Shown here piece after piece: positions 41,272-53,110 of a DNA stretch of 64,000 bases. Each line of letters starts with the position of its first letter. Position 1 is the stretch's first letter. The notes below the pieces were generated by a model that saw only the letters and a list, made by a program, of their open reading frames with translations, searched no databases and was not told where the DNA came from. The position numbers and the translations under genes were made by a program. Source of the DNA: Brachycybe producta (lineage: Eukaryota; Arthropoda; Diplopoda; Playtdesmida; Andrognathidae); the NCBI GenBank assembly GCA_036925085.1, contig JAUPFP010000001.1:21291229-21355228 (forward strand), given 5' to 3'.

Positions 41272-42074
41272 TGACGTTATCAAGATTGACTTGTCACTTT
41301 AGGCATTCTTGACCAATGCAATGCAGATTATATCGAATTAGTGTTTCTGCACATTGTCTAGTAATTATACAGAATGGTTTATTTTCAATTTTGGCTGTTA
41401 TTCTGATAGAGAAAAAAAATACACTCAAAGAGACTATCAAATGATAAAATGGAGGAGAAGGAGGAGGAGGAGGAGGAGGAGGAGGGGGAATTACATGTAG
41501 AAGCACTTAGCCAATCTATTCGTCATTTATGGACCATTTTGTAGCACAAATACATCGGGGTTCCAGATGCATATTAAATGGAAAACTGACCTCTTCACTC
41601 TCTCTTTCTCAACATGTTTATTTTCAGTTAAGTCTGTGTGTGTGTGTGTGTGCCTATTAGAAAAGCACTTTAGCAGGGTTTTTTTAGCTCTCAATTCAAT
41701 GCTCCCCTGTAGTGTGTGTGTCTATGGACTTGGATTTTTTTATAGCAATTAAAAGTTTCTAGGGTTAAAAGTTGTTTTAAGGGGCAACTTAAAAAGAAAA
41801 TTGAAAGTTTTCTTTTTTTTTTAAATGAGAATTTCAGATTAATAAAGGAGTGCATTATTACGGAGTTCTGCAGAGGACTTTTCCAAAAAAAAATCTTATT
41901 CTAGTTTTTCTAAAAATGTTTTTCTAAAAATTTTTTGAAAATGGCTGTTTTTATAGTTTTCTACGGAGCTCTGTAAAGGACATGTGAGATTTTTTTTTTA
42001 AATCTCGACATGTCGACTTTTGCTCACTTTTATTCAGTCATGTTAATTATGCCATGTTGCGCGCACCATACTCT
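41272..42074. other. No gene seen; (GGA)n, (TG)n
   Basis: GGA repeats lie at 41451-41486 (plus). TG repeats lie at 41635-41652. The TACGGAGCTCTG-type motif occurs at 41861 and 41960. No credible frame. Confidence 0.45.
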
Positions 42075-42075
42075 A

Positions 42076-42528
42076 AAGCTGATGCTACACATAGCAACAA
42101 CACTAGTTGTAGCAACAGTATAATTTCCCATTTGTTGCTAGCAACACGTGCAGAGAAAAGCTGCTGCTTTAATTGTAATGGCCATTAAATAATTCCTAAT
42201 TGTGAATTTAACATACCTTTATGAAATTCTGTCAGTAACCACAGAACCACTTTCAGCTGACCACATGTTACAGGCGTTTGGGTTCAGCACAACAAAGATT
42301 AAAATATGAACCAATTAGAAATTGCCATCCCACATAAAAAGGCGGGGCATGTGACATCAGACCAGGTAACAAACCAATTAGAAATTGCCATTCTTCATAA
42401 AACGGCGGGGCAAACGAATTCGTTGTGCTGGATTCAATTGCCTGTCCACATGTTGTGTAGAATAAAGCAACAAGCCTACGTCGTTGCTCTTAAGTTGCTG
42501 AATTGTTGCTATGTGTAGCATCGGCTTA
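42076..42528. mobile_element. MITE (AAGCTGATGCTACACATAGC ends) with nested Mutator-like MITE
   Basis: Outer inverted ends are aagctgatgctacacatagc on the left and gctatgtgtagcatcggctt on the right, with inner caacaac/gttgtt. The interior is interrupted at 42270-42445. Outer flanks are cta and aat; no clear target duplication. Confidence 0.65.
42270..42445. mobile_element. Mutator-like MITE, variant subfamily, perfect 9-bp duplication
   Basis: Ends are ACAGGCGTTTGGGTTCAGCA and ...ttcaattgcctgt. It is 176 bp. The flanks are ccacatgtt at 42261-42269 and 42446-42454. The interior keeps aaccaattagaaattgcca and catgtgacatcagacc. Shorter arms and different subterminal bases separate it from the 205-bp family. 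Confidence 0.88.
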
Positions 42529-42559
42529 ATAATTAAATTGTTGCAAGCGCCCTCTTGAT

Positions 42560-43400
42560 GTAACCCGAGATTAACTCTCAAGACAAACAGTGAAACTCTC
42601 AGCAACACACTTTTTAGGTCATTTACTATTCTAGTTTCAAACCGAACTGATTTATTTATTCCAGAATGAATATCAATAGCTTTCAAAATACAAGTGGCAA
42701 TTCTAGTCTCTTATTTTAGTAGAGGGTTTTTTAAAGAAACACATATTGATCTGATGTAGCCCGAAATTAACTCTCAAGACAAACACGTGAAACTCTTAGA
42801 AACACACTTTTTAGGTCATTCATTTACTATTCTAGCTTCTAACTGAACTGCTTTATGTATTCTTGAAAATTCAAGTAGCAATTCTAGTCTCTTATTTTAG
42901 TATAGGGTTCTTTAAAGAAACACATATATTGATTTTACTATTCTAGTTTCTAACTGAACTGCTTTGTGTATTCCTGGATGAATATCAATAGCTTCCAAAA
43001 TACAAGTGGCAATTCTAGTCTCTTATCTTAGTATAGGATTCTTTAAAGAAACACTTATATTGATTTTACTATTCTAGTTTCTAACTGAATTGCTTTATGT
43101 ATTCCTGGATGAATATCAATAGCTTCAAAAATACAAGTAGCAATTCTAGTCTCTTATCTTAGTATAGGGTTCTTTAAAGAAACACATATATTGATTTTAC
43201 TATTCTAGTTTCTAACTGAATTGCTTTATGTATTCCTGGATGAATATCAATAGCTTTAAAAATACAAGTAGCAATTCTAGTCTCTTATCTAATATATAGG
43301 TGTACTGTATGTAAAGAACACCTATGTTGATCTGATGTAACCCAAAATTAACTCTCAAGACACAAACACGTGAAACTCTCAGGAAATTGATCCCCCACAA
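42560..43400 (+). repeat. 131-bp tandem repeat
   Basis: Units carry ttactattctagtttctaac, tgctttatgtattcctgga, tgaatatcaatagctt, aattctagtctcttatctta and ctttaaagaaacaca. Successive attctagtt marks at 42941, 43072 and 43203 give a period of 131 bp. The first units (42.56-42.93 kb) are longer and carry gattaactctcaagac. Confidence 0.8.
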
Positions 43401-43859
43401 GGCTCTCTCCCCTTTCTATTTCTTAGAACAAAAGAAGGGGGGTGGTTTTAGTCTATTTGAAGGGGGGTCTTAACACAAATTTCTACCAAATATTGGCTTT
43501 AAAATAATTTATGAGGTTCTTTTTCGTAGAAATTGTAGGCAGTCTAGTTTTTAATATGAACTTTTTGGGTGTCTGTAACAGTTTTTTTTTTTTTGAAAAA
43601 GAGAAAGGGAGAGGCTTTTTTTAATAGACTGTATATCATATGTCAGAAGCAATAGACAAAAAAAAAGAGGCTCCTTGTGTTTCAAAGGCTCAACATTTTG
43701 TAGATTACAGCGAGAAATCGGATCTTTTTTAAGGGAGTTTTTTTCTTCTTCTCTCAGTCGCGGAAAAAAAACAACAAAAAAGAGGGCTGCGATGTGCTTG
43801 CAGTGATTGCCTGCACACAGGGAGTCGCAATATATCCATTAATAATCTAAAGTGATCAA
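43401..43859. other. No gene seen
   Basis: Purine-rich runs and T-runs. gcagtgattgcctgc at 43.80 kb matches the inverse at 59.92 kb. Confidence 0.4.
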
Positions 43860-43879
43860 TCACAAAGTTTCTTTCTTAG

Positions 43880-44890
43880 TTTTGTTTGCATTTATTACAT
43901 CTAAAGGCCAATCTACATTATTAAGCTTGATAAAACAAACAAACAAAACAGAAACTCCAGTGTTTTGAGACAAATTGGCAACAATTTTAAAACATTTTTT
44001 TTTGCGACTTTTGTGTTTAGTTTTTGTTTTGTTTGCAAACAAAACAAAAACTAAACACACAAAAGTCACAAACAAAAAAATGTTCACAAATTATTTCATG
44101 CCTCGCCACGAAGTCGGTAAAAACATCAAAATGTTTTTGTTTTGTCTCTGTATTACGCAACATTTTGTCAACTCTCTGTCTGTGCGGTTGTGGACAAGTT
44201 AGTATTAAAACAACAACAGAACAGATTGCGTACTTTACGTAGGACAGGCTACAGAAACAAAAACAAAACCTAATTTGTTTGTGTTGTGTCACAAATTTGT
44301 TGTGGTTTTGTCTTGAGTATCTGCTGACAGTTGTTTTAGGTTTGTTTAGTTTTAAGGCTGAGTCCACCTCAAGCTGACAAAACAGAAACAAAACAGAAAC
44401 TCAGTGTTTTGAGACAAATTGACAACAATTTTAAAACATTTTTTGCGACTTTTGTGTTTAGTTTTTGTTTTGTTTGCAGACAAAACAAAAACAGAACAGA
44501 TTGCGTAGTTTACGTATAGGGCAGTTATAGAGACACAAAACAAAACCCAAATTTGTTTGTGTTGTGTCACAAATTTGTTGTGGTTTGTCTTTACTAACTG
44601 CTGGCAGTTGTTTTCAAAAATTTGCTTTTTTTCTGGCTTTTTTGTTGTGTTTTTGTCTCGAAATCATGTTGCACTTTTGTCAGCTTGATGTGGACCCGGC
44701 CTAAAACTTTCTGAATGCAAAGACCAAACCAACATCAAACAGCCAAAACAAAAACAAAGCATAAACTCAAGTGTTTCGAGACAAATTGACGACAATTCTA
44801 AAATATTTCTGCGACTGATGTTTTGTTCGAGATGTTTTGTGTTTTGTTTTGTCTGCAATTTCACAAACAATTACGCGCGCATTTCACTGG
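43880..44890. repeat. Complex of inverted AAACAAAAC repeats (three related MITE-like units)
   Basis: Three units each carry gtgttttgagacaaattg (or gtttcgagacaaattgac), ttttaaaacattttt and tgtttagtttttgttttgtt. Their outer marks are aaaggccaatctac, aaggctgagtccacc and gatgtggacccggcct. They are arranged partly head-to-head, giving strong internal palindromes (for example around 44040). Phe/Cys-rich frames here are artefacts. Confidence 0.6.
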
Positions 44891-44928
44891 GAACAAGGCC
44901 CGATTTCCCATTAGGCTGAAGTCTAATA

Positions 44929-45209
44929 CCTAGTTAATTTAATAGTATTTAAATAATAAACGTGTTCTACAGAGCCCTGTGAAGGACAAACAATATGTCG
45001 AATTCAATTTATTCAGTTGATTAATCTGAAAATATTGAGTTAATACTTAAATATAATAAACTATTGACAAAATATTGATTTAGTATTTCAATTTAAAATA
45101 TTAATAATAAAGTCAATTTTTAAGTTGGTGTTCATGTCCTTAACTGGATTCCGTGTAATTCACCTAAACACATTTAATTTGAATTCATTTAACTCATGTG
45201 TGTACAAGG
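44929..45209 (+). mobile_element. Family E MITE copy 5, TA target
   Basis: It has the left end cctag (next bases diverged), the right end gtgtgtacaagg, and TA on both sides. The interior is as in the other copies. Confidence 0.72.
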
Positions 45210-45219
45210 TAGGCCTATA

Positions 45220-45511
45220 AGTGACGTCAATCATAAAATAAATTTTTCTTCACCTGGTTTTTAGCAAGTATAGGTTTCTAGGTGTAATGAACAGGAGGAA
45301 AGGTAGAGAAGAAAAAAGGGAGGGGAGGGTTAATTACACTGCCTAAAAGTAGTGCAAAATCAACCTGGGGAAAAATAAAACTAAGAGAAAGCCTGAAGAG
45401 AGAGGGGTTATAAGGTGGGGTGGGGTTGGGCGGGTAGGAACAGGGGTACGGGGCAAAGGAAACATTACAATTTCGTTAAGAGCCATCATTGAGATAACAT
45501 TTGAGAGTAGT

Positions 45512-45543
<32 letters not shown>

Positions 45544-46020
45544 TGAAAGACAGTGACAGTGAGTGAGTGAGAGAGAAAGAGAGAAGAGAAGGGGGAGAGA
45601 ATGAGAAAGTAAAATTGAGAGATAAAAGTGAATTTGAGAGAGATGAGATTGGAAAGAGTGAAAGCTAAACATAGTTAGAGAGCTAAAGAGGATGAGAGAG
45701 TGCTAGAGATTAAGATAACTAAAAACAGTGAAAGAGCTAGTGTGAAAGAGCTAAAGAGTGAAAGAGCTAAAGAATGATAGAGCTAAAGAATAAAAGAGCT
45801 AAAGAGTGAAAAAGCTACAGAGAGTGAAAGAGATAAACAGAGTGAAACAGCTGAAGAGAGTGAAGAGTTAAATAGACTGAAATAGCTAAAGTGAGTGAAA
45901 GAGCTAAAGAGAGTGCAAGAGCTAAAGAGAGTGCAAGAGCTAAAAAGTGAAAGAGCTAGAGAGAGTGAAAGAGCTTAAGAGAATGAGAGTTAGATAGGAA
46001 ATTGTTAAAAAGTAGACTAG
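45220..46020 (+). repeat. Purine-rich stretch with 18-bp minisatellite (AGTGAAAGAGCTAAAGAG)
   Basis: TAGA repeats lie at about 45507-45545. From about 45690 to 45990 the unit agtgaaagagctaaagag recurs with deletions. Purines dominate the plus strand throughout. Confidence 0.75.
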
Positions 46021-46089
46021 TAAAGGAATTACTTTAATAATTAGTTTTTTTTTAAATTTCGAAAGTTTATTTTGAATTTTATTCATAAA

Positions 46090-46550
46090 ATAAATAAAAT
46101 AATTTAAAAAAAAACTACCGCTTGATAAATTTGATAAAATTTATCAAGCGTTAGTTTTTTTTAAAAAAAGCTTCTGTAAGTAACTTCGTCTTTACAAAGT
46201 GAGAGTGTGTCAGGTGCTAACTTCGAAATGGTAACCCTGGATTCAATTACATACAGAAGTTATTCTACAAGCGCCTGAAAGATTGCAAGCTAAATGCTAG
46301 CTTAATGTCAACTACATGCGAGCTTTAGCTTGAAAGCTTGTTAATAGTGACCATATTGTCTAAGAGGAAACTAGGCCTACATTAAAAAGTTGAAAAGATT
46401 ATAAATCAGCTTGCAATCTTTCAAGCGCTAGTTGAAAAAAAAAAGCTTCTACAAGTAGTTTCAGCTTGATATGATGGAGTGTTAAGAGAGACATGCTAGC
46501 TTTAGAAAATGGTAACCCTGGATGTTGCGTGTTCCTTGAGTGTTCACCTT
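46090..46550. repeat. Inverted repeats with AAGCTT and TTGCAATCTTTCAAGCG
   Basis: A hairpin at 46112-46168 pairs aaaactaccgcttgataaat with its inverse. gaaagattgcaagc at 46278 pairs with gcttgcaatctttcaagcg near 46410. ggtaaccctgga occurs at 46230 and 46510. It is probably a degraded MITE. Confidence 0.45.
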
Positions 46551-47200
46551 AGAAGAGAAATAGGAGGATGATGAGGAAGAGGGAACAAACTAGGGAGAGA
46601 GAGAGAGAAAAAGTGGGAGGAAGAGAAGGGGGGAGATAGGGACAAAAAAAATGACTTCATGGTTTGAAAACACGCAAACAGGAACCTTAATTAAGTCCCG
46701 AGAGAAGAAGATGAAATGTTGGGTGGGTTGTATAAAGATAGAGGGATGATTTTATATTTTCAGCTCTTTCTCTTTTATTTAGAACGTTTTTTGTTGGTGT
46801 TGTTGTTGTTGTTTGTTAGCTTGGTTGTCTATGGAAACGGAACATCTTTTTTTTTGGGAGGGGGTGGGGGGTAGGATGTGTGTAGGCCTATTCTCAGTAG
46901 TTTTGAGTTCAATTTCGAGGTATTACTAAAGGTTTTTTTTTCCGGGTTGAATTTGCAGGAAATAAAAAAAGAGGGAATGAATCTCTTGTTACTTGTTTTT
47001 CCTTTTCTTTTTTTCTGTTGTTTCCTTCAGTTGACCTACAGAGATTGACCTACCTGCATGATGTATTATCATAACACAGACACAGACACACAAACACACC
47101 CACAACAACAACAACAAAAACTGACAGAAGTCAAAAGAAAAGAAAATGCAACAACAAAAACAAAAAAGAACCAAAAAAACAAACAAAATAAGCATAAATG
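46551..47200. other. No gene seen
   Basis: Purine-rich and T-rich runs, plus CA/CAA repeats at 47080-47180. The frames there are low-complexity. Confidence 0.45.
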
Positions 47201-47202
47201 TT

Positions 47203-47560
47203 AAAGCCAAGCTCACATTTAACGAACGCGCAAAGCGAGCTGTAATGCCAAGCTAATATAGCTATGGCCACACTCGTGCGAATTTGCTTGCGTTTAGCCG
47301 CACTGGTATGACGCAAGTATGGCGCACGCAATTAGAAATCCGACCTGAAGCCCATAATTGTATTGTTGAAATGCTTGTACAGATTAGACTGCTCGCTGTA
47401 AACGATGGATCATCTGCGAACAAGAACATATTCGCTCCGTTATGGACGCAAGGTGAAGCATTTCAAGGGAACACGAGCAAACATCGAGGAGCACGAGCAA
47501 ATGTTTGTTCGCGCTCGCTCTTTTTTGGTGAATACCCATCTTAATGTAAACAAAATATAT
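47203..47560. repeat. Probable degraded MITE (AAAGCCAAGCTCACATTTAACG)
   Basis: The left mark is ttaaagccaagctcacattt. The interior has gaacgcgcaaagcgagctg and gcgagcacgag-like runs, cgctcgctcttttttgg, with acgaacgcg/cgcgctcg pairings. GC is higher than the flanks. The 86-codon frame is not recognised. Confidence 0.35.
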
Positions 47561-47689
47561 GCAAATGAACACAAACGAAATGAGGTAGATTATGTATTGG
47601 TAGGTAATCAATGTTGGATTATGTTAACTTTGAAAAACTCCCCTTATAAAATCTAGGTTTGGTGACTTAACACAGTTTACCTCTGAGGC

Positions 47690-47860
47690 TATGGAATTTT
47701 CTTTTTAGGACAAACTGAAATCTTTCAAAATAAAACTTCTGTTTTAAAGTTGGGTCGTTTTCAAACTGACATAAAAAGCTTATATTGAAAAAAAATATCA
47801 ACCGTGAAAATACTTTTTAAGTGGTTGAGCTGCCCTTCTAGTTTTTAAAACACATTCAAG
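47690..47860. mobile_element. Family D fragment
   Basis: It carries ttaaagttgggtcgttttca aactgacataaaaagct, aaaaatatcaaccgtgaaaa and gttgagctgcccttctagtt tttaaaacac, the right arm of family D. Confidence 0.6.
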
Positions 47861-48389
47861 TTTTTTTCTCGTTTTTAGGCATTTGCACTTTAAAACCATC
47901 TTAAATATGCAGTTTTACTTGTAAATTTGGTAGTTTTTTTGTACATTGCCTAGAAATGACCTATTTTCTAATTTTGTCAGTCGTCCGCAAGATGGCGTGA
48001 CAGTAAACATTGCGTGATCATTTCACATGCACATTATTATTACATTTCCTAACAAATGATATATTTAATTTAATGAAGAAAAAAATATGGCTTTTGTCTG
48101 GAAATTATTCGAATTTTGCTTTTAATAAAATTTGGTTTCTTCTTTTTTTTATTCTAAAAACATTGTTAAAAGTTTGTTAAAAATAAAGAATTCTTTTGGG
48201 GCCATTTTAGTTTTTATAACTCTCGTAAATTACGTTCAACGTTTCATATAAATTTTAACTTCTTTTCTTTATGATGTTAATTAAAAGAGAAAATACTTTC
48301 GATGTTTCTTCTTCTTTGTTTAAAAGCAATTTTTTAAAAGCTTTTTAAAGATGGCCGACGTTTGTTTTGTGGGTTTTAATTTGACGCGT

Positions 48390-49150
48390 CGTTTCCTTCC
48401 TATAGGGATTTTTATTTAAAGAGCTGAAACTTTTTTTCATTTAAAATGGAATGAATATTTTAGTGTTCAGTTTGCAAGCGCTTTTTATTTAAAGAGCTGA
48501 CACTTTTTTTTCATTTAAAATTGAATGAAAATTTTACTGTTTTTGCGTTCAGTTTGCAAGCGCTTTTTATTTATAGAGATGATAGAGCTGATTTTTTTTT
48601 TCATTTAATGCAAATTTTACTATTTTTACGTTCAGTTTGCAAGCGCTTTTATTTAAAGAGCTGACACTTTTTTCATTTTAAATTGAATGAAAATTTAATT
48701 GTTTTTGCGTTCAATTTGCAAGCGCTTTTTATTTAAACAGCTGAAACTTTTTTCATTTAAAATTGAATAAAAATTTTAGTGTTTTTGAGTTCAGTTTGCA
48801 AGCGCTTTTTATTTAGAGCTGACACTTTTTTCATTTTAAATTGAATGAAAATTTAATTGTTTTTGCGTTCAGTTTGCAAGCGCTTTTTTTTAAAGAGATG
48901 ATAGAGCTGAATTTTTTTTTCATTTAATGCAAATTTTTGTATTTTTACGTTCAGTTTGCAAGCGCTTTTTATTTAAAGAGCTGACACTTTTTTCATTTTA
49001 AATTGAATGAAAATTTAAGTGTTTTTGAGTTCAGTTTGCAAGCGCTTTTTATTTAAAAAAGCTGATAGAACTGAAACTTTTTTCATTAAAAATTGAATGA
49101 CAGTTTTAGTGTCTTTGTGTTCAGTTTGCGAGCGCTTTTTATTTAAAGCA
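48390..49150 (+). repeat. 80-bp tandem repeat (TTCAGTTTGCAAGCGCTTTT)
   Basis: Nine units with cagtttgcaagcgc at 48468, 48550, 48633, 48712, 48792, 48870, 48952, 49032 and 49122. The period is 78-83 bp apart from the last. Each has atttaaagagctgacac and tttcattttaaattgaatga. No frame. Confidence 0.88.
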
Positions 49151-50438
49151 ACTTGAGACGTTTTCTATCTATGAAATACAATTCATGTTAAATATATTAT
49201 GAACTAAATTGTTATCTGTAAGTGATTGAGTCAGAGTTACCCTTCTAGTTTCTAAAACACAATAAAGTTTCTCTTCATTGTTCATCTGAAAAATAGAATA
49301 TAATCAGAGTTCGAGATATGTTTATATTTTATAACCACATTAACAGTAATTAAATTTGTCATCAATTAGTTGAATTTTGACATAAATGGTATCTCATACA
49401 AAGCACAAGCTCATTTGAGTTATTTTAAAACGCGGCTTAGAAACTGAACGCAGATTTTTTTTTTTTGGTTTGAGCTCCGCTGACTATTTTTATGTCTATT
49501 CAAACGAGAACCAATCACAAGATAAAGTTAATAAAGGGAGAGGAAACATTTTAGTAGAAAAGAATTTTTAAACACATTTTTTGATTGGTTCATGAAAATG
49601 TCACTTGAAATAAAATCTCAAATTTTATTTGGATATTAATATTTATGGCATTTGGAAGTTTGAAAAGAATTAAATTTGACATTAAGAAATAATTGAAATT
49701 TTTCAAACTGCCATAAAAAAAGTTTACTTTACGGAGCCCTGCAGAGGACTTTGGCAAAAATTTTTTTTTTTAGTCTCGACAAGTCGACGTTAAAGTCGAC
49801 ATGTCGTACTTCTTCTCGCCTCTTGAATAAAATCAGCAATGTTCTTAAAATATTTTCTGTTTTAAATGCGCGAGAAACTCTTAAAGAGACCATTATTACC
49901 TCCTGAAATTTCTTGTCAAAATATTGTCAAGAATTATTCAACGATGACCAAAACGATTTTTAAAATTTAAAATAAGTGATTAATATAATTTAAAAAAATT
50001 AAAAATCAGTTGACTTCATATAAATGGACTTTATCATGCGCCACCAAGCAACGGGCGTTGGCAACAAAACCCCCCAAAAGTCTACTCCTCTACTCGAATT
50101 TCTGATGTGTTGCGATCACCTCCTTAAGTACTTTCATTTCAAAGTACTATGGATTTAATATTTTAATTATTCCCCACATGGAAGGTTGTATTAAGTTGAA
50201 TAGGAATAGGGAATACCTTTATTTGATTAAGGAATTCCGGAAATGTGATGTGACAACCTTTGCCACAAAAATGGGGGGGGGGGGGCACTTTCGTTTTTGG
50301 AAATTTAAAATGGCGTCGTTTGGTGACTCAGAAAAAGTCACTTCATTTTCAAGTTTTTTTATGGTTTTAATGACTTATTTTAAATTTTAAAAATCGTTTT
50401 GGTAATCGTTGAAATTTCTTGACTATATTTTGAAAAGA
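49151..50438. other. No gene seen; poly(G), repeat fragments
   Basis: A family D end lies at 49231-49262 (acccttctagtttctaaaac). cttagaaactgaacgca is at 49437. A TACGGAGCCCTGCAGAGGAC motif is at 49731. A 14-G run is at 50272-50285. No recognisable gene. Confidence 0.45.
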
Positions 50439-50780
50439 CTAGTGGGGTACCCGTCATAAATGACGGGAGCAAAATTCACAGGCAATTGTGCGCATGCGCG
50501 TCGTTTTTTCCTTTTTTTACTTCTTTCATTTCCCCTCCCTCTTTTTACCCCTCCCACGTTTCTCTCTCCCCCTTCTACACTTTCCAATCTTTGCCCTCCT
50601 CTCCAATTTAATATTATGGGGTTCTTGGATTGGGAGAGTGCAATATATAGTTGACCTTGAGAAAAAAAAAGCGGTTCATTTATTCATTTAAATTTATATA
50701 AATTCCGAAGTGTTTCAAGGTTTGTACAGCGTTATTACAGATAGACACCCACACACGCACACAGACCTGGCTTAATATAT
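50439..50780 (-). mobile_element. Helitron-like element, copy 3
   Basis: On minus it ends with the hairpin (cccgtcatttatgacggg), a short spacer and CTAG at 50439-50442, then T. Moving inward: tttgctcccg/ttcacaggcaattgtgcgcatgcg on plus, a pyrimidine tract, ttgaccttgagaaaaa, and the 5' part near cagacctggctta with a TA run. Confidence 0.7.
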
Positions 50781-51480
50781 ATATAATATTTCTGGAGGTA
50801 AATGGTTTCTTTGAATGTGACAGAAAGCAGAAATATTGCAGAAACTTTATTCTGATTTTTTTGTTTGTTTTCACAAATGTGTGATCCAGGCTTTTTAACA
50901 TTGTTTCTGAAATGCATAATAACTACAGAGTTCTAGTCGATTGTCTTCTTTCATTTGCATATTTTGTAATGGCTGTGAACGTAAAATAAAACGTCTTAAT
51001 CCATAAAAAAAAATCAGAAATTTGAGGAATAAGATTAATTAGGACTACGGAACTCTCTACTTCTGTGTCTCTAAATAAAAGAACAGAAAAGAAATGAACA
51101 AGAATAAAACATTTTGAATGTTATTTCTTCAATGGATTTTAAAGGTCTGTACTTTTTTTTTGACATTAAGAACAACAAACACCAACAACAACAGAAATGT
51201 CTTAATTGTTCTTTAGTGTTGAGCAATCAGTGGCACGAGAGCCACAACTGACTTTTTCGAATGTGAAAACAGAAAATCCACAGATTTCAGAAAAGAAATG
51301 TAACGTTTGGATCTTTTTAACACTTTTGAACCCTCTGAGCAGGGTTTCAAAATAAAATAAAATGCTGTTCAAGGAGCACTCGAATAATTTGGTTTTAAAG
51401 CATAAACACCTCTCGAACTTAGATTATTCTGTCTTTCATGTGGAAAATGAAAAGAAACTTCAATGTGTTTTATAAACTAG
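50781..51480. other. No gene seen
   Basis: The stretch is AT-rich. ggttttaaagcataaacacc at 51.39 kb matches the repeat at 0.63 kb. A family D end (gtgttttataaactagaagg) at 51464 abuts the retrotransposon fragment. Confidence 0.45.
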
Positions 51481-51725
51481 AAGGGTTTTTTTTTGCCTCA
51501 GACTGGATTGCTGTAACATCTGGTGTTCCTCAAGGTAGCATACTCGGTCCCCGCGTCTTTTTTCTATTGTTTACAAATGACCTTCCTAATGATATTAGCA
51601 GATCAATCTGACTGTTTGCTGATGATGCTGTTATTTATAGAGAAATTAAAAATAATAGTGATGTTTAGATTCGTCAACGAGACCTTATTCTAGTCACAGA
51701 ATGGTGTTCTCAATGACATCTCCAG

Positions 51726-51952
51726 ATAGGCTTGCTACCTGTGGAGGACAGTCCTCCATTCAGAAGAAATGTCCTCTGACCAGGACCGTCCTCCACGAAC
51801 GTATTTTAAGCTTTTATAAAGTTTATTGTGTGGAGGACACGTTTGCCTTCATGGAGGACACGTTTGCCTTCATGGAGGACGTTCCTGGCCGGAAGACATT
51901 TCTTCCGAATAGAGGACTGTCCTCCACAGTGCAATAAAGGTGGCAAGCCTAT
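51726..51952. mobile_element. MITE inside the RT pseudogene
   Basis: Ends are ATAGGCTTGCTACCT and the inverse ATAGGCTTGCCACCT. The next parts pair gtggaggacagtcctcc with ggactgtcctccac. The interior has two adjacent copies of ttgccttcatggaggacacg-like sequence. Removing it restores a plausible reading from the EW... part to LNYSKC. Flanks are ctccag and ctacag. Confidence 0.75.
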
Positions 51953-52743
51953 CTACAGCTGAACTATAGTAAATGCAAGGTTATGCATGTTTTTCATTAG
52001 CGTAATTCAAATGATCCAGAATATGTATTGGTAGGTTGATCTATTGGATCATGTGGATAATTTAAATTTCTGGCTTTAAATTTCTCCAAAGACATTTCTG
52101 GAAGAAACATATAATGAAAGAAGTAAGCAAAGCCAATGAAAGGCAGCAGTTCGGACAGCGGACTTTGAAATACTGTAAAGAAAACGTAAAAGAAGTCTGT
52201 TATTTTACTCTTGTCAGACCACGATTAGAATGTTGTTCGCCAATTTGGAATCCTTTTCGAGTTAATCTAATACACAAATTAATAGAAAAGGTACAACCGT
52301 ACAGCATAGGGCTACAATACAGTATGTGTTAAGGGTAAAGTACTAGTATTCTGACAGTGTGACCCTCATGCTAGATGAACTTCATTGGGAATACTTGGCA
52401 AACCGTAGAGATAAGCAAAGCCTTGCTTTTCTCGAACATTTGCCTAGCTGCAAAGATCTGTTTATTGTTCCATGGCTTCTAAACTAGAAACCCTCGTATA
52501 AGTAGACAGGGCCATCCAAAGCTTATTAAAGAAATAAAAGCTAGAACTGATGCCATATTTGTGGTTTTTCTTTCCAAAAGTATTTAGACTATGGAATCCT
52601 CTTCCAGTCCATAGTTCTGTTTTAGGACGAATTCAAATTGACTATGATTTGTCTAAACCTTGTCTAAATGACAATCATTTATTATTTGAAGTCATCTCCC
52701 TTGCCAACATGGCTCTCGAGGCTTATTTCAGGGTGTACTGAGT

Positions 52744-52950
52744 ACAGGCAGTTAGAAATCGGGGAGAACTTCAGTTGACTCCGTCTTTTATATGACGAAC
52801 GGCAACTTCTAATTGGTTGGTTATGTAGTCTGACGTCACATGCTCCGCCCTTTTCAACGTCGAACCACACAACAAACCAATTAGAAGTTGCCGGTCGTCA
52901 TAACAAGGGCGGAGCCAACTGAAGTTCTCTCCGATTTCTAACCTGCCTGT
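52744..52950. mobile_element. Mutator-like MITE copy 7, perfect 9-bp duplication
   Basis: Ends are acaggcagttagaaatcggg and ctaacctgcctgt, with the variant gaacttcagttg in both arms. The flanks are gtactgagt at 52735-52743 and 52951-52959. It lies in the 3' tail of the RT pseudogene, so it came after the retrotransposon. Confidence 0.92.
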
Positions 52951-53110
52951 GTACTGAGTTGATTCAGATTTATTTTCTAGTTTTTATGAGGACATTCTTG
53001 TGGCCCTTGTAAACTAAAACAGTTGGCCACCGCTAGATGTCTATTGTAGTGTATATGTTTGTTTGTAATTTTGTTAATGCTTTTGTTTGTTATGTTGAGG
53101 CGCCAATACA

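Larger units (their letters stand above)
51495..53110 (+). pseudogene. Non-LTR retrotransposon reverse transcriptase pseudogene
   Basis: From 51495 one frame has VTSGVPQGSILGP, a stop, then LFADDAVIYREI (FADD at 51615-51626, the RT catalytic motif) and LVTEW. Farther on come NYSKCKVMH, a LKYCKENVKEV...LVRPRLECCSPIW stretch (52.17-52.25 kb), MLDELHWEYLANRR and SFFPKVFRLWNPLP-like residues. This order fits Jockey/CR1-type elements. At least two stops and several frameshifts occur. A MITE sits at 51726-51952 and a Mutator-like MITE at 52744-52950. The 5' part (endonuclease, ORF1) is missing. Confidence 0.8.
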
